A stretch of DNA of 41,311 bases from Clostridia bacterium. GTDB lineage: Bacteria > Bacillota > Clostridia > Christensenellales > Aristaeellaceae. Of this stretch, positions 16,787-23,649 are shown piece by piece; the first letter of the stretch is position 1; each line of letters starts with the position of its first letter. The stretch lies in the NCBI GenBank assembly GCA_017522345.1, contig JAFWZN010000010.1, positions 1-41,311 of the forward strand. The letters are read 5' to 3'. The notes under the pieces are model-generated. The model was not told where the DNA came from, did not search any database, and saw nothing but the letters and a program-made list of their open reading frames with translations. The translations under genes were made by a program, and so were the position numbers.

Positions 16787-16860
16787 TTGCCATAGATATA
16801 TCAAATGATGTATAATGTATATCTCTCAAGGTAACACTTGTTAGGTACCCTATTCACATA
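16787..16860 (+). promoter_or_regulatory. ppdK promoter and leader with a dyad near the transcription start
   Basis: TTGCCA (16787-16792), 18 bases, then a perfect TATAAT (16811-16816). About ten bases after the predicted start lies the dyad TAACA-CT-TGTTA (16832-16843), and then TCAC-ATATC-GTGA (16854-16866). Either could be an operator controlling this glycolytic/gluconeogenic gene. The regulator is unknown. Confidence 0.65.
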
Positions 16861-16884
16861 TCGTGAGGAAGGATGAAATAAAAC

Positions 16885-19515
16885 ATGGCAACCAAGTACG
16901 TATACCTCTTCAGAGAAGGCAACGCTTCCATGCGCAATCTCCTTGGCGGAAAGGGCGCGAACCTCGCCGAGATGACCAACATTGGTCTTCCCGTTCCGCA
17001 GGGCTTCACCATCACCACCGAAGCCTGCACCCAGTATTATGAGGACGGCCGCGTAATCAACGACGAAATCAAGGCCGAAATCATGGACAACATCGTAAAG
17101 ATGGAAGAAATTACCGGCAAAAAGTTCGGCGACATGGAGAATCCCCTCCTCGTTTCCGTTCGTTCCGGCGCCCGCGCCTCCATGCCCGGTATGATGGATA
17201 CCATCCTGAACCTCGGTCTTAACGAGCAGGTTGTAGAAGTTATGGCCGAAAAGAGCGGCAACCCCCGCTGGGCTTATGACTGTTATCGCCGCTTCATCCA
17301 GATGTTCTCCGACGTCGTTATGGAAGTCGGCAAGAAGTATTTCGAAAAGCTCATCGACGCCATGAAGGAAGAGAAGGGCGTTACCTACGATAACGAGCTG
17401 ACCGCCGAGGATCTCAAGGAGCTGGCCAACCAGTTCAAGGCCGAGTACAAAAATCAGCTGGGCGAAGACTTCCCCTCTGATCCCAAGGTACAGCTTTTCA
17501 AGGCCATCGAAGCCGTATTCCGCTCCTGGGACAACCCCCGCGCCAACATCTACCGCATGGACCACGACATCCCCTACTCCTGGGGCACCGCTGTAAACGT
17601 ACAGATGATGGCCTTCGGTAACCTTGGCGACACCTCCGGCACCGGCGTTGCCTTCACCCGCAACCCCGCCACCGGCGAAAAGGGCCTCATGGGCGAGTTC
17701 CTCATGAACGCGCAGGGCGAAGACGTTGTCGCCGGCGTTCGCACCCCCATGCCCATTTCCCAGATGAACGAGATCCTGCCCGAAGTGTACGAGCAGTTCC
17801 TGGGCGTCTGCAAGACCCTTGAGAATCACTACCGCGACATGCAGGACATGGAATTCACCATCGAAGATAAAAAGCTTTACATGCTTCAGACCCGCAACGG
17901 CAAGCGCACCGCCGCTGCCGCGATCAAAATCGCCTGCGACCTGATCGACGAAGGCATGATCACCGAAGAAGAAGCGCTCATGCAGATCGACGCCAAGTCC
18001 CTCGACATGCTGCTTCACCCCACCTTTGACGTAGCCGCTCTCAAAAAGGCCGTTCCCGTAGGCAAGGGCATCGCCGCCTCCCCCGGAGCCGCCGCCGGCA
18101 CCATCGTCTTCACTGCTGAAGACGCCGCAGCACACGGCAAGAAGGGCGAAAAGGTTGTTCTCGTTCGCCTCGAAACCAGCCCCGAAGACATCGAAGGCAT
18201 GAAGTATTCCCAGGGCATCCTGACCGTTCGCGGCGGCCAGACCTCTCACGCCGCCGTTGTAGCCCGCGGCATGGGCACCTGCTGCGTATCCGGCTGCGGC
18301 GAAATCAAGATGGACGAGGAAAACAAGTGCTTCACCCTGGCAGGCAAGACCTACCATGAGGGCGACTCCCTTTCCTTAGACGGCTCCACCGGCAACATCT
18401 ACGGTGAAATCATTCCCACCGTTCCCGCCGACCCCAACAGCGGATACTTCGGCCGCATCATGGAGCTTGCCGACAAGTACAAGACCATGGGCGTTCGCAC
18501 CAATGCCGACTCTCCCGCAGACGCCAAGCAGGCAGTTGCTTTCGGTGCGCAGGGCATCGGCCTTTGCCGCACCGAGCATATGTTCTTTGATCCCGAGCGC
18601 ATCGGCGCGTTCCGCGAGATGATCTGCTCCGAAACCGTGGAGGAGCGCGAAAACGCGCTTGCCAAGATCGAGCCTATGCAGCAGGCCGACTTCGAAGGTC
18701 TGTTCGAGGCCCTCTCCGGCTATCCCGTAACCATCCGCTTCCTCGATCCGCCGCTTCACGAGTTCGTTCCCACCGAAGAGGCCGACATCGAAGCGCTGGC
18801 CAAGGCGCAGGGCAAGACCGTAGCCTACATCAAGCAGGTTATCAACGATCTGCACGAGTTCAACCCCATGATGGGCCATCGCGGATGCCGCCTGTCCGTC
18901 ACCTATCCCGAAATCGCCGCCATGCAGACCCGCGCCATCATCAAGGCCGCGTTGGCTGTAAATGCGCGCAATGAGTGGAACACCGTACCCGAGATCATGA
19001 TTCCCCTGGTCGGCGACATCAAGGAGTACAAGTTCGTCAAGAAGATCGTCGTTGAGACCGCCGACAAGCTTATTAAGGAAGCCGGCGCCGAGCTCAAGTA
19101 CGAAGTAGGCACCATGATCGAAATTCCGCGCGCCGCGCTGACTGCCGACGAGATCGCCAAGGAAGCCGACTTCTTCTGCTTCGGCACCAACGATCTTACC
19201 CAGATGACCTTCGGCTTCTCCCGCGACGACGCCGGCAAGTTCCTGCCCGCCTACTATCAGACCAAGATCTACGAGTCCGATCCCTTCGCCCGCCTCGACA
19301 CCACCGGCGTTGGCAAGCTCATGAACATGGCTGTCACCCTCGGAAAGGGCGAGAACGAGAAGCTGCACTGCGGCATCTGCGGCGAGCACGGCGGAGACCC
19401 GTCCTCCATCGAGTTCTGCAACAAGATCGGCTTAAACTACGTTTCCTGCTCTCCCTTCCGCGTACCGATCGCCCGTCTGGCCGCCGCTCAGGCTGCCATC
19501 AAGGCAAAGAAGTGA
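16885..19515 (+). CDS. ppdK: Pyruvate, phosphate dikinase
   Basis: An 876-residue enzyme interconverting ATP, pyruvate and phosphate with AMP, phosphoenolpyruvate and diphosphate, central to PPi-linked glycolysis in anaerobes. The N-terminal ATP-grasp domain runs to about 340 (VSVRSGARASMPGMMDT). The swivelling phosphohistidine domain carries H455 in GGQTSHAAVVARGMG, the same position as in the Clostridium symbiosum enzyme. The C-terminal PEP-binding barrel ends with HCGICGEHGGDP, whose Cys (C832) is the catalytic acid. Length matches the family. It is monocistronic, with its own promoter and a 16-bp terminator stem, and strongly biased codons indicating high expression. Confidence 0.97.
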   Translation: MATKYVYLFREGNASMRNLLGGKGANLAEMTNIGLPVPQGFTITTEACTQYYEDGRVINDEIKAEIMDNIVKMEEITGKKFGDMENPLLVSVRSGARASMPGMMDTILNLGLNEQVVEVMAEKSGNPRWAYDCYRRFIQMFSDVVMEVGKKYFEKLIDAMKEEKGVTYDNELTAEDLKELANQFKAEYKNQLGEDFPSDPKVQLFKAIEAVFRSWDNPRANIYRMDHDIPYSWGTAVNVQMMAFGNLGDTSGTGVAFTRNPATGEKGLMGEFLMNAQGEDVVAGVRTPMPISQMNEILPEVYEQFLGVCKTLENHYRDMQDMEFTIEDKKLYMLQTRNGKRTAAAAIKIACDLIDEGMITEEEALMQIDAKSLDMLLHPTFDVAALKKAVPVGKGIAASPGAAAGTIVFTAEDAAAHGKKGEKVVLVRLETSPEDIEGMKYSQGILTVRGGQTSHAAVVARGMGTCCVSGCGEIKMDEENKCFTLAGKTYHEGDSLSLDGSTGNIYGEIIPTVPADPNSGYFGRIMELADKYKTMGVRTNADSPADAKQAVAFGAQGIGLCRTEHMFFDPERIGAFREMICSETVEERENALAKIEPMQQADFEGLFEALSGYPVTIRFLDPPLHEFVPTEEADIEALAKAQGKTVAYIKQVINDLHEFNPMMGHRGCRLSVTYPEIAAMQTRAIIKAALAVNARNEWNTVPEIMIPLVGDIKEYKFVKKIVVETADKLIKEAGAELKYEVGTMIEIPRAALTADEIAKEADFFCFGTNDLTQMTFGFSRDDAGKFLPAYYQTKIYESDPFARLDTTGVGKLMNMAVTLGKGENEKLHCGICGEHGGDPSSIEFCNKIGLNYVSCSPFRVPIARLAAAQAAIKAKK

Positions 19516-19534
19516 TTTCATACATCAATTCAAT

Positions 19535-19580
19535 ACTCAAACTGCAAAGAGCCTCTTTGCAGTTTGAGTTTAATTGCTTT
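19535..19580 (+). terminator. Strong intrinsic terminator after ppdK
   Basis: A perfect 16-bp stem, 19535-19550 with 19554-19569, closes a 3-base GCC loop and is followed by a T-rich tract. It is the strongest hairpin in the window. Confidence 0.93.
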
Positions 19581-19586
19581 TATATT
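19557..19586 (+). promoter_or_regulatory. Possible promoter of the deacetylase gene, nested in the terminator
   Basis: TTGCAG (19557-19562) lies in the terminator's 3' arm, 18 bases from TATATT (19581-19586). The arrangement is compact but plausible, as no other promoter is visible before 19619. Confidence 0.4.
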
Positions 19587-19618
19587 ACCGATTATTTCAT
19601 CATAAGAGGTTTTGACCA

Positions 19619-20797
19619 ATGACCATGAACGAAAGACAGAAGATATTGGCCGCCAAGCGCAAGCGCGCCGCGTATCTTAAAAAGAAAAAGCAGCAAAAAC
19701 GCATGCTGATTATTCTTGCATGCGTTCTGTTCGCTCTCGCTGTCGCCGTCATCCTCATTTTCGCGTTAACTGGCAGCGATAAAGAAAACCCGGCCGCGTC
19801 CTCCTTGCCAGAAACTACGATGACGCCTGAAGCCTCTCCCACGCCCCTGCCCTCCTATCTTTCCTACCTCAACATTCATTCGTCTTCCCCTAAGTTTGAA
19901 TCGGCGCTTCCCGTGTATCATACGCCGAATGTAACCGGGAAAATGATCGCAATTACCATTGACGACTGCAACGAGGATTGGAACGTTCAGAAAATTATCG
20001 ATCTTGCCGTTTCAAACAATGCAAAGCTGACGTTTTTCCCCATTGGAAATCAGCTCACCAGCAAGGATCTTCGGCAGGCGCTCAAAAACGCCTATGCTGC
20101 AGGCTTTGAAATCGAAAACCACACCGTAAACCACATCTATCAGGAAAAGCTGACGGACGAAGAATTTTTTAACGAAGTTCTCAATCAGGAAACCGCTGTC
20201 AGAAGCGCGCTCGGCGTTGATTATAAGATGAACTTTCTCCGTCTTCCCGGCGGTAACGGCGAAGAAGACCCGCGCGTTCACCATTACCTCAAAAAGCTGG
20301 GCTATAAAGCGATTGCCGATTGGTACTACAGCGGAACCGACGCGGACATTTATTATATCAAAAAGCGCCTGACGCCCGGTGCAATTTACCTTTTCCACAC
20401 GACAAACGAGGATTATCAAAAGCTTAAGGAATTTATCCCCTACGCCGTTTCTCAAGGCTATCAGCTTGTAACGCTTAACGAATTGGTCGGGTATGCTGAA
20501 AACGCCGTGTATCCGGCAGGCACAATTGAAAATCCTGTTTTTTCAGAGTATGTATACAGCGAATATATCGTGATGAAAAAAGGAATGCGAGCAACCTGCA
20601 TAAAACATCTTCAGTCTCGCTTAATTGAACTGAATTATCTTCCCGCAGACGCTGTCGCAGACGGCATTTTCGGAAGCCAGACGGAAGAAGCCGTCAAGCG
20701 CTTCCAATCTGCGCATAATCTTGAAGCGACCGGCGCAGCCGATCTTTCTATGCAGGCGATCCTCTTTTCAGACGCTGCAAAGCACGCAGGATTCTAA
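19619..20797 (+). CDS. Membrane-anchored polysaccharide deacetylase with peptidoglycan-binding domain
   Basis: A 392-residue protein with a very basic N-terminus (KRKRAAYLKKKKQQKR) and one membrane anchor (about 29-50), then a Pro/Thr-rich spacer to about 80. The NodB deacetylase domain (about 108-290) shows TIDD (motif 1), HTVNH (metal ligands, motif 2), RLPGG (motif 3, less canonical than RxPxG with an aromatic) and LFHTT (motif 5). A C-terminal PG_binding_1 domain covers about 320-385 (LQSRLIELNYL, GIFGSQTEEAVKRFQ). It should remove acetyl groups from wall glycans outside the membrane. Start chosen at 19619 with AGAGG 9 bases upstream; ATG at 19625 is an alternative. Confidence 0.87.
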   Translation: MTMNERQKILAAKRKRAAYLKKKKQQKRMLIILACVLFALAVAVILIFALTGSDKENPAASSLPETTMTPEASPTPLPSYLSYLNIHSSSPKFESALPVYHTPNVTGKMIAITIDDCNEDWNVQKIIDLAVSNNAKLTFFPIGNQLTSKDLRQALKNAYAAGFEIENHTVNHIYQEKLTDEEFFNEVLNQETAVRSALGVDYKMNFLRLPGGNGEEDPRVHHYLKKLGYKAIADWYYSGTDADIYYIKKRLTPGAIYLFHTTNEDYQKLKEFIPYAVSQGYQLVTLNELVGYAENAVYPAGTIENPVFSEYVYSEYIVMKKGMRATCIKHLQSRLIELNYLPADAVADGIFGSQTEEAVKRFQSAHNLEATGAADLSMQAILFSDAAKHAGF

Positions 20798-20801
20798 AAT
20801 C

Positions 20802-20831
20802 AAAGCGCAGTGGATTTTGCTGCGCTTTTTT
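20802..20831 (+). terminator. Intrinsic terminator after the deacetylase gene
   Basis: AAAGCGCAG and CTGCGCTTT pair over 9 bp around a 9-base loop, followed by T residues. It argues against starting the next gene at 20810, inside this hairpin. Confidence 0.85.
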
Positions 20832-20848
20832 ATACAGGAGAGAATTGT

Positions 20849-21514
20849 ATGAAACTTTTGCTGTCAGCCCTGTCAAAGGCATTATTGGGATTTCTGCTTA
20901 TTTGCCTTCTTTTGTTTTTTCCGGCAGGAACCATTCACTATCCGGGCGGCGTCCGTTTTTTGCTGACCCTATTTATCCCTATGGCTATTTCAGGAATCAT
21001 CCTGTTTTTTAAATACCCTGATCTGCTCAAAAATCGTTTGAAAGCGAAAGAGAAGCAAAAGGAACAATCTCTTTATGTAAAACTCAGCGGATGCATGTTT
21101 TTGCTTGGTTTCATTTCCGCTGGTATTTCCTACAGATTGGGTTTTCTCCTTTTGCCTAAGGGCTTCTCAATCGCGGGCTGCATCGTTTTTGTTGTTTTCT
21201 ATCTTATGTATTTTGAGGTTCTGAGAGAAAACGTTTATCTCTCAAGGACAATCGAGGTACAAAAGCACCAAAAAGTGATCGATACCGGCCTGTATAGCGT
21301 TATCCGTCACCCGATGTATACAGCCACAATTTTTATGTTTCTTTCTGTCCCCTTCATTCTTTCCTCTCTCCTGTCGCTTTTCTTCTTTCTTTTCTACCCC
21401 CTCATTATTGTTCTGAGACTCAAAAACGAAGAAAAAGTACTTGAAAATGGCTTAGAAGGCTATTCGGAATACAAAACAAAAACTAAATATCGGCTTCTCC
21501 CCTTTATCTGGTAA
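20849..21514 (+). CDS. ICMT/PEMT-like integral membrane methyltransferase
   Basis: A 221-residue membrane protein with about five hydrophobic segments. The C-terminal half holds the signature of the isoprenylcysteine carboxyl methyltransferase/phospholipid methyltransferase superfamily: DTGLYSVIRHPMYTATI, followed by a hydrophobic stretch and RLKNEEKVLENGLEGYSEYKTKTKYRLLPFIW, in which RHPMY and the NEE/Y residues bind S-adenosylmethionine. The bacterial substrate is unknown. The open frame extends to 20810. I chose 20849 because CAGGAG precedes it and the longer start lies in a terminator hairpin. Base composition is more AT-rich than the neighbours. It converges on the ten-gene operon. Confidence 0.82.
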   Translation: MKLLLSALSKALLGFLLICLLLFFPAGTIHYPGGVRFLLTLFIPMAISGIILFFKYPDLLKNRLKAKEKQKEQSLYVKLSGCMFLLGFISAGISYRLGFLLLPKGFSIAGCIVFVVFYLMYFEVLRENVYLSRTIEVQKHQKVIDTGLYSVIRHPMYTATIFMFLSVPFILSSLLSLFFFLFYPLIIVLRLKNEEKVLENGLEGYSEYKTKTKYRLLPFIW

Positions 21515-21525
21515 TTGAAAGCATA

Positions 21526-21573
21526 GAAAAGCGCCCCGTTTCATTGATACCTCTTTGAAACGGGGCGCTCTTT
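21526..21573. terminator. Bidirectional terminator between convergent transcripts
   Basis: A perfect 14-bp stem (21530-21543 with 21556-21569) with a 12-base loop has an A-run on its left and CTTT on its right. It can stop the ICMT-like transcript from the left and the ten-gene operon from the right. Confidence 0.88.
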
Positions 21574-21580
21574 AGATCAA

Positions 21581-22663
21581 TCAGTCAAAATAAACAGGCT
21601 TTCCGGTTTTGGCGGAGGTGTAAATGGCTTCGAGAATTTCAGATACCACGCACGCCTGCTCGGGCAGTACGACGGGATCGGTATCGTTCTCGATGGCATC
21701 GAGCCATCTGATCTGTTCGGTGATGGCGGGTGTTTCCTTAACGCCGTCATAGAAGGCTACGCCGCCTGCGGAGAGGTCAGGCTTGACTTCGATCATTCTG
21801 CCGAAATCAGTGCCGTTGATCGTAACGCCGCCCTTGATCTGCGCGCCGGCCTTGGAGCCCATCAGCTGCGTGCTTCCCTCGGGAACGGGTTCGCAGGTAT
21901 TGAGCGCCCAAGAAGACTCCAGGTTGATGGTTGCGCCGTTTTTCATGACGATGAATCCGAAAGCAGCGTCTTCCATGGTGTGCTGCTCCTTGTCCCAGCC
22001 GCCCCACGGGTTTCCCTCCATGCCGTTTTCACACTTTTTATAGGTTGTGCCAACAACCATTTTGGGCTCGTAGTTGTTCATAAGATACAGCGTAAGGTCG
22101 AGAGAGTGGGTTCCGATGTCAATGAGGGGACCGCCGCCCTGCTCATATTCATTGAGGAACACGCCCCAGTTGGGCGTTCCGCGACGGCGAATGGCGTATG
22201 CGTGCGCATAGTAAATTTCGCCGAGGTCTCCGCGCTCGACAACATTTTTGACATATCTGGCCTCAGCCTTATGGCGGTGCTGATAACCGATGGTGAGCTT
22301 CTTTCCGTTGCGCTTCGCAGCCTCTACCATGGCGCGGGCGTCCGCAGCAGTCTTTGCCATGGGCTTTTCGCACATAACATGCTTTTTCGCATCCAGCGCA
22401 TCAATAGAAACCTGCGCGTGCATGCGATTGGGCGTGCAAACATATACGACGTCGATGGACTCGTCCTTTAAAAGCTCTTTGTAGTCCACATAAACCTTGG
22501 CGTCGGGGGTGCCGTATTCCTTGGCGGATTTTTCGGCCTTTTCGATAATCAGGTCGCAGAAAGCAACGATATCAACACGGTTTAAAGCTTTCAGAGACGG
22601 GAGATGCTTCTGATTTGCAATTCCGCCGCAACCTACGATACCTACGCGAAGTCTGTTATCCAT
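21581..22663 (-). CDS. Gfo/Idh/MocA-family NAD(P)-dependent oxidoreductase
   Basis: A 360-residue sugar/polyol dehydrogenase-like protein. The N-terminal Rossmann fold has GIVGCGGIA at about residues 8-16 and the family motif CEKPMAKT near 97. The C-terminal alpha/beta domain carries GGGPLIDIGTHSLDLTLYLM, whose His and Asp are the usual catalytic residues. The family oxidises or epimerises hydroxyl groups of inositols, hexoses and sugar acids. The substrate here is not known. It is the last gene of the ten-gene operon, 20 bp after the lipoate ligase and directly before the shared terminator, so it most likely acts on the same sugar or polyol as the operon's other dehydrogenases. Confidence 0.92.
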   Translation of the reverse strand: MDNRLRVGIVGCGGIANQKHLPSLKALNRVDIVAFCDLIIEKAEKSAKEYGTPDAKVYVDYKELLKDESIDVVYVCTPNRMHAQVSIDALDAKKHVMCEKPMAKTAADARAMVEAAKRNGKKLTIGYQHRHKAEARYVKNVVERGDLGEIYYAHAYAIRRRGTPNWGVFLNEYEQGGGPLIDIGTHSLDLTLYLMNNYEPKMVVGTTYKKCENGMEGNPWGGWDKEQHTMEDAAFGFIVMKNGATINLESSWALNTCEPVPEGSTQLMGSKAGAQIKGGVTINGTDFGRMIEVKPDLSAGGVAFYDGVKETPAITEQIRWLDAIENDTDPVVLPEQACVVSEILEAIYTSAKTGKPVYFD

Positions 22664-22683
22664 AATCGAATCTCCTTTATCGT

Positions 22684-23649
22684 TTACTTAAGTGTGCCGA
22701 GAATATATTCTGCAATATCGCGTGATTCTCCTTCTAGGAATACAAGTTTTTGCTGAATTTCTTCTTTTTCAAATCGAACGCCGTTTAAAATACCTTCCAT
22801 CCGAGCGGAAAGCGACGCATCCAAAGAATCCGAGAAAACGAGCGTTTTCTCAATAACCGCCTTTTTTACCGTTAAACAAATCTGCGCCGTGCCCCAGTCA
22901 AAGCGGTTTTCGAAGATGTAGTCAAACGCAGGCGCTTCCCCCATCTTCCATTCCCACGACATGCTCTTCTCTTTAAGCCGCGCAATCTCGCCATTGTCTA
23001 TTGTTTCAATCGGGTAGTTAACGGCTTCTCCGTACTGGGCAGAATACGCTTTTATCACTTCTTCCATCATTTCTTTTGTCGTGATATCCGCTTTATATTC
23101 CATTAGTTTCGTTATTCGGGAACGAACGCTCTTAACGCCCTTGGCAACCATCTTCTTTTCGGGAACCTTCAGATAGCGATCAAATACCGTGAGATCAGAA
23201 TTTACAAGCAGCGTTCCATGTCTTTGCTGAATGCCGCCTCTTCGGCAGTATGCATTTCCAGAGAATTTCCTGCCGTCGATGGCGATATCGTTTCTGCCGG
23301 TCGTTTCGGCATGAATGCCAAGCGAGCGAAGCGCTTTCAGGATAATACCCGTCTGCTCCCCTTCGTCATACCGGCTTTCATGGCACATAAAGGAAAAATT
23401 CAAGTTCCCCTCGTCGTGATACACACAGCCTCCCCCAGAAATGCGGCGAACCAGCTGAACGCCGTCGGCGTTCAGCTGGTTCAAATTGCATTCAAGCCAG
23501 GGATTCTGATTTCGGCCGATGATTACCGCCTTACGATTTACATAGAAATACAATATTCTGTCTTCCTTCGAAAGCGTGTTTAAGAGGTATTCATCAAGAG
23601 CAAGATTATCGTATGCGTCCATTGACGGCGAAATCAGAACATAATTCAT
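22684..23649 (-). CDS. lplA: Lipoate-protein ligase A
   Basis: A 321-residue cytoplasmic ligase that activates scavenged lipoate with ATP and attaches it to lysine of lipoyl domains. The signature RRISGGGCVYHDEGNLNFSF and the catalytic lysine in DGRKFSGNA are intact. A C-terminal accessory domain is present (about 240-321), as in single-chain ligases. The gene shares one base with the E1 stop codon and has only a weak AAGG upstream, so it depends on coupling. Its partner target is obvious: the lipoyl domain of the E2 four genes upstream. Codon use is less biased and more AT-rich than in the E1/E2/E3 genes, fitting lower expression. Confidence 0.93.
   Translation of the reverse strand: MNYVLISPSMDAYDNLALDEYLLNTLSKEDRILYFYVNRKAVIIGRNQNPWLECNLNQLNADGVQLVRRISGGGCVYHDEGNLNFSFMCHESRYDEGEQTGIILKALRSLGIHAETTGRNDIAIDGRKFSGNAYCRRGGIQQRHGTLLVNSDLTVFDRYLKVPEKKMVAKGVKSVRSRITKLMEYKADITTKEMMEEVIKAYSAQYGEAVNYPIETIDNGEIARLKEKSMSWEWKMGEAPAFDYIFENRFDWGTAQICLTVKKAVIEKTLVFSDSLDASLSARMEGILNGVRFEKEEIQQKLVFLEGESRDIAEYILGTLK

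Noticed and set aside
16876..16884. Minimal upstream frame ATG AAA TAA before ppdK
   Set aside because: The Shine-Dalgarno-like sequence abuts this ATG with no spacing, so initiation there is unlikely; chance occurrence.
16801..19389. Long minus-strand frames opposite ppdK (518 and 337 codons)
   Set aside because: ppdK is unmistakable on the plus strand; the opposite frames are compositional shadows, one beginning in the ppdK promoter.
20810..20848. Longer N-terminus for the ICMT-like protein starting at 20810
   Set aside because: That start lies inside the preceding terminator hairpin, while CAGGAG supports 20849.
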